Source of the DNA: Nipponacmea schrenckii
Lineage: Eukaryota; Mollusca; Gastropoda; Lottiidae
Direction of reading: 5' to 3'
NCBI GenBank assembly: GCA_030562195.1
Contig: CM060199.1
Coordinates: forward strand, 11,428,338 to 11,492,337
Length of the DNA stretch: 64,000 bases
Shown: positions 20,903 to 32,589 of the stretch, one piece after another
Position numbering within the stretch: position 1 is the stretch's first letter
Layout of the letters: every line of letters begins with the position of its first letter
Notes under the pieces: generated by a model
What the model was told of the DNA's origin: nothing
The model's database searches: none
Seen by the model: only the letters and a program-made list of their open reading frames with translations
Translations under genes and position numbers: made by a program

Positions 20903-22119
20903 TTTGGAGTTAATTCTTTAGGAGACATAGGAACTTGAGTTCTTAATTTTCTGCCGAATAGTAATTCTGCAGGACTAAAACCAGAATGTAATGGAGTTGA
21001 CCTATATGCTAATAATGCTTTATAAGGGTCAACAGATTTCTTAATAAGATTCTTAACTGTTTTTACAGCTTTCTCAGCAGCTCCATTACTTTGTGGATAT
21101 ATAGGACTGCTGGTAATATGCTCAAACTCGTATTCTTTTGCGAATTCTCTAAATTCTAAAGATGAGTATTGAGGACCGTTATCTGATCTAAGCGTTTGAG
21201 AATTCCATGACGAGCGAAAAATGATTTTAAAATGAAGTATTACTTCTTTACTTGAAGTGTACGTTAATTTAGCGATTTCTATATATCTAGAAAAATAATC
21301 AACTACTAACAAATAAGTTTTTCCATGACAAAAATATAAATCACTCCCCACAGTTTCCCATGGTCTATTTGGAAATTCTGTAGGCATAAGAGGCTGAAAT
21401 TGCTGATCACGGTGCTCTGCACACTGAGTACACCTAAAAATTAAGTCTGCGATTTGAGAACTTAAGTTAGGCCACCATACACTCTGCATGGCTCGCTCTC
21501 TGCATTTAGTTACTCCCATATGACCTTCATGGAGCTTATCAAGAATTTCTAATCGCATAGAACTTGGAATTAAAATGCGTGATCCGCGCATCAGGATATT
21601 TTTTACTAAAGCTATTTCATGACGCACCGGCCAATATGCTCTTAATGCAGTACACAAATTAACCCGATCTGGCCATCCATTTTTTACGTATTGCTTAATT
21701 TTAGCACACACAGGATCGATTTCCTGTTGTTTTATTATTTCAGTTAAACGATTTTCAATTTTCTTACAATTTTGCACGACACCCGCTATCATGGCTTCAC
21801 ATTCTTTCGACAAGTCTAAATCCGACTTATCCGCTGTTACATATAAGGGTGCTCTGCTTAAAGCGTCTGCTAATATTAGGTCTCTGCCCGGGACGTGACT
21901 TATTGTATATCTATTACGAAATAAACGTAATCTAAATCTTTGAATTCTTGCAGGTAACTCGTTTACACATTTGGTCCCTAACAAGGAAATCAAAGGTTTA
22001 TGATCCGTTTCAATGTGAAATTTTATACCTATCAAATAATCAGAAAATTTATCACAAGCCCAGGTTACACCTAGTGCTTCTTTGTCAATTTGAGGATAAT
22101 TTTGCTCTGCGGAAGTCAT
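20809..22119 (-). pseudogene. Gypsy RNase H (C-terminal part) and integrase core
   Basis: RNase H continues with ETDHKPL (residues about 37-43) and VPGRDLILADALSR. The integrase zinc domain has H197, H200, C230 and C233. The catalytic triad is D260 (GSDLY), D313 (RSDNGPQ) and E349 (GAAEKAV). All key residues are intact. It is separated from RT by a frame break near 22190 and from the integrase tail by another near 20910. Confidence 0.88.
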
Positions 22120-23195
22120 TGTTCTCGAGGCAAATAAAACCGGTTTCCAATCATCATTGGAATTAGCTCTTTGAAAGAGTGCTGCGCTAACCCAAACTTG
22201 GATGCATCTGCATTCACTTTTGTTTCATGATTAGGATTATAATGTTTCAAAATTTTAGGTGAACATAATTCGGATTTAATTCTTTCAAAAGCAATTTGAC
22301 GCCTATTTGTCCAAGTGAATTCTACTTTTGGCGATATTAATTCACGCAAAGGCTGTGTCAGTTCAGCTAAATTTGGAGTAAATTTGCCTAATTGATGGAT
22401 AACTCCCAAGATTCTGCGTATTCCGTGAATATCAGTTGGAGATTCCATGTTAGATATTGCCTTTAATTTGTCTGGATCAGGTTCTATACCACCCTTACTG
22501 ATGATATGACCTAAAAATTTTACACGAGTTTGTGAAAATTTACATTTTGACAAATTTAAAGTTAATCCCGAGTTTTGAAGTTTTTCTAAAACTTGGTTTA
22601 GCCTTTTATCATGCTCAGATTTTGTTCGTCCAAAAACTAAAATATCGTCCATATGACATAACACACCTGCAAAACCGTCCAAGAGTTGCGACATACGTTT
22701 TTGAAAATATTCCGGGGCGGAATTTATTCCAAAAGGAAGACGATTAAACTCATATCTCCCGAAAGGAGTCATAAAAGTCGTTAATGAACGTGATTCAGGG
22801 CTTATAGCAATTTGGAAGAATCCACTATTGGCATCCAATTTTGACATATAACATGCATCAGATAATTGACCTAATGTGGACTCTACAGTAGGAAGCATAT
22901 AATTTTCAACTAGTACATTTTTGTTCAACATTGTGAAATCCACACATAATCGAATCCTACCATCGTCTTTATCAATAGGGACGATTGGAAAACACCAATC
23001 AGTAGGTTTATCTACCCTTGAAATTACACCTGTATCTAATAAATGATTTAACTCAGTTTTAAGTTTTTCATATTGAGGTAACTTAACTGCTCTAGATGTA
23101 ACAACAGAATAAGGAACTGCATCTGGACGTAATCTTATAGTATACTGCCCCTCTAGTTTCCCTAAACCAGTAAATAAACTTAGGATATTTGTCAA
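22116..23195 (-). pseudogene. Gypsy reverse transcriptase
   Basis: About 359 codons with RT motifs in order: CVDFTMLNK, the first catalytic aspartate in KLDANSGFFQI (residue 121), NRLPFGINSAPEYFQ, and the HMDD box (residues 181-184). RNase H starts with NADASKFGL near the end before the frame breaks at about 22190. There is no in-frame ATG at the start because RT is reached from the gag-protease frame; a single-base change near 23170 separates them. Confidence 0.9.
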
Positions 23196-24564
23196 TAAAG
23201 GGTGATCTTGGGCTTACTTCAACCTTACCTATACTTGACTTATTACAGCTATTAATATCAATATCAGTGCGTTCTAAAATATTCAAATCTAATATTGCAG
23301 GTATACCTAAAAGAGCCTTTGATAAATTCTTAATAACAAAAATATCTTGCACACTACTCTTATTACCTAAGCAGATATTAGCAGAAAACATACCTATAAC
23401 AAATAATACCTCTCTACTAGGGCCATATAATATTTTGTTAGGCTTCTTTAACTTAATCATAGGATTTAAAGATTTAATTCTATCATATGCTTTTTCAGGA
23501 ATGGATGTGACCTCTGCGCCTGAGTCTATCTTAAACTCTACAAGAGCTTTATCTACATATGCTTCAACTTTAAAAATATCTTTTGCAAAAGACATATTAT
23601 TTATACATGTATCTCCTGAAACAGAGCCTAGAAAAATAAGTTCTGAACTAGAATCATTTCCAGCATTAACACTAAAAACACGTTTGCTCTGGCAAAGTCT
23701 TTCCCAATGTCCTAATTTCTGGCACTTTCTACACTTAGAAGTTGCTGCTGGACAATCTTCACGTTTATGCTTGGATCTTCCACATCTGTAACACTTATCA
23801 TTCTGTGAAGTGTTGTTGTGTGAATTTCCTGGCTTCTTATTGTCTTTTGACTTGGGTGACTTTTGTCTGTGTCTCTGAAATTTCGGTTTTGTTGCTTTCA
23901 AAATATTTACATCAGCATTCACTGTTTCTTCTCTCAAAACTTTGTTCTGTGAAATAACTGATTCACTCTGTTTTACTGCATCGATTGCTTTCTTCAGGGT
24001 CAAGGTTGAGTCAAGTTGCAATCTTCTAGACAACTTCTCATCTCTAATACCCACTACAATACGATCACGTATTAACTGTTCTCTCAATAAACCATATTCA
24101 CAGTATTCAGAAAGAGGATAAAGTGCTGTTATGAAACTATCTACGGATTCTCCTTCCTTCTGTACTCTGGAGTTAAATTGCGCTCTTTCAAATATGACAT
24201 TTCTTCTAACTATAAAGAAATCATTGAACTTTTGTCTGACGTCTGTGTAACTCATATCGGTATCAGTGTCGACATTAAAACTTCGATAAATATCTTCAGA
24301 TTCAGGACCCATGACGTATATTAGCATGTTGATCTGTTTGACTTGACTCTCTTCACTGAGGCCAGATACAACTCTATATCTATCGAATCTTCTCAACCAT
24401 TTCGGCCATAACTGAGTTTCTTGAAAATTGAATTTCTCCGGAGGAGGAACTGTATGTAATTTTACAGGATTATTATGCGCGACACCATTCATATTGATGG
24501 CTGTAGATCTAGTTGAGGTTGTAGGTGCACTACTCGAACCCGACTGTCCTTCTTCGTCCGACAT
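23092..24564 (-). CDS. Gypsy gag-protease
   Basis: 490 codons starting at the ATG at 24564, about 130 bases after the 5' LTR. The capsid-like region includes WPKWLRRFDRYR (about residues 53-64). Two CX2CX4HX4C zinc knuckles at residues 258-271 and 278-291 bind RNA. The aspartic protease active site is DSG at 347-349. The frame runs into the start of RT and then ends out of phase, so the last roughly 30 residues are not native. Gag is intact; protease appears complete. Confidence 0.88.
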   Translation of the reverse strand: MSDEEGQSGSSSAPTTSTRSTAINMNGVAHNNPVKLHTVPPPEKFNFQETQLWPKWLRRFDRYRVVSGLSEESQVKQINMLIYVMGPESEDIYRSFNVDTDTDMSYTDVRQKFNDFFIVRRNVIFERAQFNSRVQKEGESVDSFITALYPLSEYCEYGLLREQLIRDRIVVGIRDEKLSRRLQLDSTLTLKKAIDAVKQSESVISQNKVLREETVNADVNILKATKPKFQRHRQKSPKSKDNKKPGNSHNNTSQNDKCYRCGRSKHKREDCPAATSKCRKCQKLGHWERLCQSKRVFSVNAGNDSSSELIFLGSVSGDTCINNMSFAKDIFKVEAYVDKALVEFKIDSGAEVTSIPEKAYDRIKSLNPMIKLKKPNKILYGPSREVLFVIGMFSANICLGNKSSVQDIFVIKNLSKALLGIPAILDLNILERTDIDINSCNKSSIGKVEVSPRSPFIDKYPKFIYWFRETRGAVYYKITSRCSSLFCCYI

Positions 24565-24680
24565 TTTGTTTTCTCTCCGACCACGTTTTCTAATTTTTTT
24601 TTCTCACAAGAAGATTTCTCAGTTATAATTGTATATCAATGTACATACCATTAGCTATTCGCTTCTTCAACATTCAATTA

Positions 24681-24693
24681 ACTTCTGACACCA
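24681..24693 (-). promoter_or_regulatory. Gypsy primer-binding site
   Basis: Directly after the 5' LTR on the minus strand: TGGTGTCAGAAGT. TGG fits the CCA tail of a tRNA, and the rest fits the 3' end of a leucine tRNA best as I recall it. The tRNA identity is inferred. Confidence 0.65.
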
Positions 24694-24886
24694 TGTTTTA
24701 TTATGTTCTTTATCAATCAAAGAAGATGTAAGCTTGTAGACATATTTATTCATAAGCGGTACATTGATGTGTCCATAGGCCATTTAGTAAACTTCTAGAA
24801 TGAATCGATCATAATGACGTGTCTCTAGTGATGACGTCACACAGCGGGAAATACAAACTTGTTATCTAACAGTACATAATACAACA
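24694..24886 (-). repeat. Gypsy 5' LTR
   Basis: Identical by eye to 20085-20277. CRE-type TGACGTCA at 24831-24838. Confidence 0.93.
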
Positions 24887-26035
24887 CACACCACCATTAG
24901 CCTGGTGTAATACAATAACAGAAACACACCACCATTTGTCTGGTGTAAGCAATAACAGAAACACTCCACCATTTGACTGGTGTGATACAATAACAGAAAC
25001 ACTCCACCATTTGTCTGGTGTTATACAATAACAGAAAGACTCCACCATTTGTCTGGTGTTATACAATAACAGAAACACACCACCATTTGTCTGGTGTAGG
25101 CTAATACAATAACAGAAACACTCCACCATTTGTCTGGTGTTATACAATAACAGAAACACACCACCATTTGTCTGGTGTAATACAATAACAGAAACACACC
25201 ACCATTTGTCTGGTGTAATACAATAACAGAAACACACCACCATTTGTCTGGTGTAGGCTAATACAATAACAGAAACACTCCACCATTTGTCTGGTGTTAT
25301 ACAATAACAGAAACACACCACCATTTGTCTGGTGTAATACAATAACAGAAACACACCACCATTTGTCTGGTGTAAGCAATAACAGAAACACTCCACCATT
25401 TGTCTGGTGTTATACAATAACAGAAACACACCACCATTTGTCTGGTGTAATACAATAACAGAAACACACCACCATTTGTCTGGTGTAATACAATAATAGA
25501 AACACTCCACCATTTGTCTGGTATTATACAATAACAGAAACACACCACCATTTGTCTGGTGTAATACAATAACAGAAATACACCACCATTTGTCTGGTGT
25601 AATACAATAACAGAAACACACCACCATTTGTCTGGTGTAATACAATAACAGAAACACACCACCATTTGTCTGGTGTAAGCAATAACAGAAAGACTGCACC
25701 ATTTGTCTGGTGTAATACAATAACAGAAACACACCACCACTTGTCTGGTGTTATACAATAACAGAAACACACCACCATTTGTCTGGTGTAATACAATAAC
25801 AGAAAGACTCCACCATTTGTCTGGTGTAAGCAATAACAGAAAGACTGCACCATTTGTCTGATGTTATACAATAACAGAAACACACCACCATTTGTCTGGT
25901 GTAGGCTAATACAAAAACAGAAATACTCCGCCAATTGTCTGGTGCAATATATTAACAGCTTACAGTAACAAAAACACTTCACCTAACCATTTTTCTAGTG
26001 TAATACATCGACAGAAATAATCCACCATTTTTAGA
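24887..26035. repeat. 38-bp minisatellite, main block (about 30 units)
   Basis: Continues the array interrupted by the Gypsy element. Units alternate between CACACCACC and CACTCCACC forms, and between GGTGTAATAC, GGTGTTATAC and shortened GGTGTAAGC variants, suggesting higher-order repeats. The right end decays into single mutated units. The minus strand is free of stops in all three frames over long stretches, giving long repetitive translations that I do not regard as proteins. Confidence 0.95.
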
Positions 26036-27184
26036 AACTGTTAGAGAACTACATGGTGTTTTTTTTTCTCGTTGAAACGTGCTGCATTTAGTGGAAACTG
26101 AAACTTGTTTCGTGTCTAGGTTTTTTATTACTAAACTAATAGGAGAAGACGTACCCCTGTCATATCATAAAGTTATTGACCCACTGGACCTAAACACTTG
26201 ATTCAACCAAATCCGAAATGTATCCTGGGCCAAAGCCTAGTCTGACATTTGTAAGGGACACTACCATAACCCCCCCCCCCTCCCTCATGTCCCCTATAAA
26301 AGTGCATATATATTAGCACCCTGACGATGTCGAAATATTCCGAACTAGGTCTAATAACCTTTGAATCGTTACAGAATGTTTCCACATGTTATACAACAAA
26401 TTAGAACATCAATGTACAAGAAACTTGCAAGTGGCATAGAGTATAAAGTGTCAAAATATAACGAACAGTTCATAAGACAAAAACTGTTTCAAATAAAATA
26501 TTTTTTTCTTTGAAGCGGATGTTTATCTTTGTCATTTGATTGGCTAGGTTGAAGTAGATTGGCGACTATAAAAGGCCGTATCTTTACACTATCGTCCTCT
26601 TTGGTTGAAGACACCAACTATTCTCCATAGCCTACTTCTTGTTTAAAACATTGGCAGTAGGGACGGGGGGGGGGGGGCGTTGTTTATATCCCTGTATTAC
26701 ACTTTGTCTCTGGAATATCTAAATCCGTTTATCACTATCTAAAGTATTATAGTTAACAAGGGTTTCTTTTTCCGTCTGTTCTTCGTCAAAGCAATGTCGA
26801 AATTCCTACTGATGTTATCGATAGAGCTGTGACAATATCAGCGCGTTTAGAACGAATTGAAACGAAACTACGTATGTTTCTTACATGGAGTGTCTTATTG
26901 AATCTATTCGACTCAAACAGATTCATCTAATCATATCAAATTAGGCCTAAATCATGATAGTTATACGCGTTCGTGAAATTCGCAGGTAATATTCTCAAAT
27001 GTATAATATTAAAACAGACCCTATTAATAAGCTATTATCTTACATATCTTACGAATCGTGACTTTCTTACGACTATCTTTGTAGTTGAATTGTGAGGAAG
27101 GGGCAGGGCAGGGATAAAGGCAAACATTTGACTTTTGATTTGTTAAAAAAAAAAAGTTGGTTATGGTATAGTATACTTTTGAAA
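26036..27184. other. Non-coding spacer with C and G homopolymers
   Basis: A C run near 26270 and a G run near 26665 are the only notable features. No gene found. Confidence 0.4.
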
Positions 27185-27480
27185 ATGTATTATAAATAAT
27201 CAAAATTTTCCGTTGGCGGTCTAATTATTCAGTTAAATTGATTTGTTTATGAGTAGTATACGAGGGGGTACTAAAATAACTTTCCTCTCTATATAATAGC
27301 AAGTCAGGACGTTAAGTGCTAACTACTTTTCCTTTCACTGTATTTCACGGGTAAGATAAATAGGATAGGTTGGCGGGGACTAACCCATTCTCTTAGGCTC
27401 TCTATTTTTTCTGTCTGAACATGTTTTTATCAATTTGGTCTATCAAGGTTAAGATTAGTGAGTCTTTGAACAAAATATCA
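27185..27480. repeat. Dispersed repeat, copy 2
   Basis: Diverged match of 19600-19856 in the same orientation, with a roughly 70-base insertion around 27340-27400. Unlike copy 1 it is not followed by the 38-bp minisatellite. Confidence 0.65.
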
Positions 27481-28389
27481 CAAAAACAGGTCAGATCTCT
27501 GCACCTTTCCTATCTCGCGTTGGCCAAATCCAGAATTTACTGCTTTAATTCGGTCCTGGCTGATTGTTTCAAAATTCGGCCAAACTAACCTCCAATTAGT
27601 TCATTAGTTATAGATAAACAAAGATTACACGAGAAATCGAAATAGGTCTTTATAAACTGTCAAATCAGACCAGTTGTTGTGGACATAATATTCAAATTAA
27701 AGCTACACACTCGTCTTTTGATTCAACTTTTGATCAAAATTCAGATCCATAATAATGTTTCATTTCCTGTTATGCTGACAGTAACTATAATATACTTTAT
27801 GACCACGGGAAAAGAGTCTGGATAATTTAAGAATAAATTTAAATTCCATGTAATAAAAATCTGTAACGGATTGGTTAAAAGTCGAACTTGGCGACTGATT
27901 TCCATCCTTAAACTCTAGTTTTCACATTTAAAAGCTAGAAATGGCGTTGAAAAGTCAACTTATTAGGGAAGTACGCATGTACTTTCGTGTGAGTTATTTC
28001 AACATAAAACCACATATACGTAGCCGTTTCTGTCGTGGTCACATTTGTAACCTACATACTACAGACGAAATGTCTTAAACTAAGCAATTGGTGTGCACCA
28101 TCATGAAGCAACCTCCCATCGACTGTAAAAGACTGTTCTTAAATAGTAAAGATCTGAGCCTCCGGAGATTGGGGGAATGCCATGAAAGATACGTTAGCGC
28201 TCTGTAGTAGAAACAGAAAACGGCCTTCAGTGAAAGTTACAATAATAATCTACAACATAAGGAAACTATCGAGAATTGCCGAATGTGGACAGTGTCGTCA
28301 GATAAAGAAAAACAAAAAAACATTAGGGTAGGGTATCATTGTGAGAATATATTTCGGGATGAGTAAAGTTAAGATTACAGTTTTTTGAT
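27481..28389. other. Unassigned spacer
   Basis: No supported gene, RNA or repeat seen. Confidence 0.3.
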
Positions 28390-29270
28390 AAAAAAAATTA
28401 TCATGTCATTTTTATTATTCGTACCTTCATTGAAAGCATGCATCTTATCCGATGATAAAAGGGCGACATGCCCCAAAGAGTGAAAATAATGTTTAAAAGG
28501 CATACTTTTTTATAAGGTGAAACTAACCTTAAAATACTCAAATAAACGTCTTGTGAACACGAATATAACGATCTTCGTAGGACTGACGGATCTTTTCGTT
28601 ATATCCAAATTTCGTAATATCCAATTACATGTAAAATCAAATGTACCAAATAAATTACATTAAACTTTTTATTCATAAAACCCATAATCAAATGAAAAAA
28701 CAATGTGAAAAGAAACTGAACTCAAACTCGCTGCCGGCCCTATGACAGTTCCGGCACGAAGATACCATGTGAATGGCGCCGCGGAATTCCCGCCGGCGCG
28801 AACGTTATGGCAGATAACACAAGAACCAAGCTTCATTTCTGTAGTGATCAAATAAACTGTAGGCTTCTAACACTTTGTAAGACCTTACTAGAATCCTTTT
28901 GAACTTCAAAAACACAAGTCATTATCCTAAATTAAAGACAAAATCTTCACAATCACGACCACCTAACGACACCTAACCATAGTGGTAAACCATTGATTGT
29001 TGCAATCCAGTGTTCCGAAATGCAGACTACATGTAATGTCAAATTGACAGTTCAGAAAATGACACAGTATGCGTGCACATGTACGTAGAGCCACTGGCTT
29101 TCTCGATGGCAATACTGGCGCGATTCATCGTTATATCCGGGAAAAATTCAATTGAAAATAGCTCTTGGGGAAAAGAAAATCTGTTGTTATATGTGAATTT
29201 TCGCTTAGCAATTACTTTATAGCCGTGTTTTTGTGAAGGAATTTAACGTTATCAAGCTGCCACTAAAGCG
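28390..29270. repeat. Direct duplication, copy A
   Basis: Shares with 29622-30318 the ordered words AAGGGCGACATGCCCCAAAG, CGGATCTTTTCGTTATATC, CTGCCGGCCCTATGACAGTT and CAGTTCAGAAAATGACACAG. Copy A has about 180 additional bases near 28862-29040. Confidence 0.8.
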
Positions 29271-29621
29271 GATTTTTGTTACAAGCTGCATTGTCTTTCG
29301 AATAAAATTGAAGTCACAACTACAACACACAATCTAAAATGCAGATGAAAACGGGTACAAACCATATATTATCTGAAGGAATTCATCGGGCCTTCAAATT
29401 GGCAACAAACATGATATATTGTTGGCGGGATCACGTGACTAACGAGGACAGGAAATAAAACGCCATCTTATGACCTAAGGGCAAAAGTTCCTCATAGAGA
29501 TTCAGCTTTACGTAACTGTGGAGAATTGCCTAACGACCGTAGAATTATTTTGAGGAGGCATCTTGTTCCAGTGGGCGTACTTCCCTGAGTCAACCTTTTG
29601 GAGCTCGAAACTGTATTGTGT
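29271..29621. other. Spacer between duplication copies
   Basis: No recognisable content. Confidence 0.3.
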
Positions 29622-30318
29622 AAAAAAATTATCATGTCATCTTTATTATTTGTACCTTCGTTGAGCATCTTATCCGATGATAAAAGGGCGACATGCCCCA
29701 AAGAGTGAAAATAATGTTTAAAAGACAAACGTTTGTAAGGTGAGACTAACCTAAAACGTCTTAAAATAAACGTCTAATGAAACCGAATATAACGATTTTC
29801 GTAGGACCGACGGATCTTTTCGTTATATCTAAATTTCGTAATATCCAATTACATGTAAAATCACATGTAACAAATAAATTACATTTAATTTTACTACTGA
29901 ATTACTGAACTCAAACCCGCTGCCGGCCCTATGACAGTTTCGGCTCGAAGATACCATGTGAATGGCGCCGTGGAATTCCAACCGGCGCGAACATTATGAC
30001 AGATAACACAAGAACCAAGCTTCATTTCTGTAGTGATCAAATAAACTGTAGACCAATGTAAAATTGGCAGTTCAGAAAATGACACAGTATGCGTGTACAT
30101 GTGGCCTACGTAGAGCCACTGGCTTTCTCGCTGGCAATACTGGCGCGATTCTCAGTCATCGTTATATCCGGAAAAATTTCAATTGAAAATAGCCCGTGGG
30201 GAAACGAAAATCTATTGTTATATGCGAATTTTCGCGTAGCAATAACTTTATAACCGCGTTTTTTTGTGAAGAAATTTAACATTAGTGATGATCGGGGATT
30301 TCGGAAGCTGCCGCTATA
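29622..30318. repeat. Direct duplication, copy B
   Basis: Diverged second copy of 28390-29270. The short minus-strand frame encoding the same peptide in both copies (28669-28851, 29894-30100) is not open at equal length and carries no known motif, so the units look like old transposon copies and not gene duplicates. Confidence 0.75.
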
Positions 30319-30544
30319 ACAGACATACTCCATCATTTGTCTGGTGTGATAATAACAGAATCACTCCACCATTTGTCTGATGTAATACAATAACAGAAAG
30401 ACTCCACCATTTGTATGGTGTAATACAATAACAGAAAGACTCCACCATTTGTCTGGTGTAATACAATAACAGAAACACTCCACCAATTGTCTGGTGTAAT
30501 ATAATAACAGAAAGACTCCGCCATTTGCCTGGTGTAATACAATA
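30319..30544. repeat. 38-bp minisatellite, second locus (left block)
   Basis: About six units with the same CACCATTTGTCTGGTG core as the 19.9-26 kb array. It is interrupted at a TA by a 537-bp element. Confidence 0.9.
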
Positions 30545-31081
30545 CTGTAAGGCTACAAATTATTGCGAGATAGAAATTAATGCGTTAAATGCGATCGCGG
30601 ATAGGTCGCATTTAACGCATTAATTTCTATCTCGCAATAATTTGTTATTATATTACACCAGACAATTGGTGGAGTGTTTCTGTTATTGTATTACACCAGA
30701 CAAATGGTGGAGTCTTTCTGTTATTGTATTACACCAGACAATTGGTGGAGTGTTTCTGTTATTGTATTACACCAGACAATTTTAAAATACCTATTTGCAA
30801 ATGAATTATATGGAGTTAAGTATTTAAATTGAGACCGGGCGGGATTAAGTAATTAGGTAATTATCTCTAAATTTTAAGCTGATTAGTAATCAATGACGTT
30901 AACAAAACAAAAGATTTTCACACTTGACTATTTAAAGGTAAAATCTTGATCATTGTTCAGGTCTTCATTCATTAAACACTTGTAGACACCTATCGCGGAT
31001 CGCATTAATTTGTACTCGCATTTTAGTCTCTATACCCCATGTCGCATTAATTTGTTGACGCATTAATTTCTAGCCTTACAG
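30545..31081. mobile_element. 537-bp TA-target element carrying inverted minisatellite
   Basis: Ends are CTGTAAGGCTA and TAGCCTTACAG, with TA on both sides (30543-30544 and 31082-31083). Removing the element and one TA restores the minisatellite unit AATACAATAACAGAAAC exactly. Inside are a perfect 40-bp palindrome (30555-30594 with 30606-30645), then about 3.5 minisatellite units in reverse orientation (30646-30780), then repeated CGCATTAATTT words near the right end. No transposase. Confidence 0.8.
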
Positions 31082-31745
31082 TAACAGAAACACTCCACAA
31101 TTGGTCTAGTCTAATGCAATAACAGAAACACCCCACCATTAGCCTGGTGTAATAGAATAACAGAAACACTCCACCGTTTGTCTGGTGTAATAGAATAGCA
31201 GAAACACCCCACCATTAGCCTGGTGTAATAGAATAGCAGAAACACTCCACCATTTGTCTGGTGTAAAATAACAACAGAAACACTCCACTATTTGTCTTGT
31301 GTAATATAATAACAGAAACACACCACCATCTGTCTAGTGTAATACAATAACAAAAACACTCCACCATTTGTCTGGTGTAATACAATAACAGAGACACTCC
31401 ACCATCTGTCTGGTGTAAAATAATAACAGAAAGACTCCACCATTTGTCTAGTGTAATACAATAACAGAAATACTCCACCATTTATCTGGTGTAATACAAT
31501 AACAGAGACACTCCACCATCTGTCTGGTGTAATACAATAACAGAAACACACCACCATTTGTCTGGTGTAATACAATAACAGAAACACACCACCATTTGTC
31601 TAGTGTAAAATAATAACAAAAACATACCACCATTTGTCTGGTGTTATACAATAACAGAAACACTCCACCATTTGACTGGTGTGAGGTACTAACAGAAACA
31701 CTCCACCATTTGTCTAGTGGCATAATATATAACAGAGACTTTCCA
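31082..31745. repeat. 38-bp minisatellite, second locus (right block)
   Basis: About 17 units, more diverged from each other than those in the first array. Isolated units recur at 31985-32080 and 32170-32290. Confidence 0.9.
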
Positions 31746-31984
31746 CCAAACAGTCACCAAATATTTGGTATAGATTTTAGGGAATTCATTCCGGTGTTCT
31801 TTATAACAGCATTTTACAATCAGAGGCCTTTTTGGCTTTAGAATTGTAGGTGGCGACAAAAGGTATAGTTTGATCTTTATGCTAGATATTTAGACCGTGA
31901 GGTATAACTTACTGTTTGTAATTAGTCTATCCAGAAACACTCCCTTTGCAGTCGCTACGTTTTAGGTTGTGTGGAATGTATCTA

Positions 31985-32290
31985 GTGCAATACAATAACA
32001 GAAACACTCCACCATTAGTCTAGTGTTATTAAAACAGAGACACTCCACCATTTGTCTGGTATAATACATTAACAGAAACAATATCTTTGTGTAAAAAAGG
32101 AATAGGTTCCTATGGTAGCATAGAAATGTACTTCAAGATATCATTCTTGTTCAAATTTTACAATAATAAAGGGACAGTCTGTCTGGTGTAATACAAATAA
32201 CAAGAACACTCCTGTATCCACCATTTGCCTGGTCGAATATACCAGAAATATTCCATTATTTGTCTAGTCAGGTATAATGACAGAAATATT
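31985..32290. repeat. Scattered decayed minisatellite units
   Basis: Single copies of the 38-bp unit near 31990, 32035, 32185 and 32220, separated by unrelated sequence. Confidence 0.7.
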
Positions 32291-32589
32291 TTGTGGTGTA
32301 TTTTCTACTTTCACTGTTAATTGTAATAGATGTACAATTTTTGATTGCGCAAAAGTTTGGATTTACGCCTTAATACTTCAAAGTATTGTTCTTGTCGTCC
32401 TTGAATAATTGGCACCGCTTAACACTCTGAATGCCATATTGTCATCTGAGTTTTTTTAAATTCAGGGAAAGAAACCATCAAAGAAAGCCCTCCGATTCAA
32501 TGTGACAAACGCCCACCAGCAGCTTTGATTGAAGGTACAAATTATTGCTTATTGTCCATTCACATTTGGCTCATGTCTATTCTATAGAG

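Larger units (their letters stand above)
20085..24886 (-). mobile_element. Young Ty3/Gypsy LTR retrotransposon
   Basis: Two 193-bp LTRs (20085-20277 and 24694-24886) show no difference that I can see. They start TG and end CA. CACAC stands immediately outside both ends as a 5-bp target duplication within the 38-bp minisatellite. On the minus strand the order is 5' LTR, primer-binding site, gag with two zinc knuckles, protease, RT, RNase H, integrase, purine tract, 3' LTR. Total length 4802 bp. Two zinc knuckles and overall layout resemble the Mag group. Three single-base frame breaks interrupt an otherwise well preserved reading frame. Confidence 0.92.

Noticed and set aside
24866..25982. Long minus-strand frames of up to 288 codons with CYCITPDKWW-type repeats
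   Set aside because: They are translations of the 38-bp minisatellite in successive frames; the same peptide pattern appears in all three frames, which a real gene would not show.
31139..31723. Overlapping minus-strand frames of 60-99 codons
   Set aside because: Same 38-bp minisatellite at the second locus.
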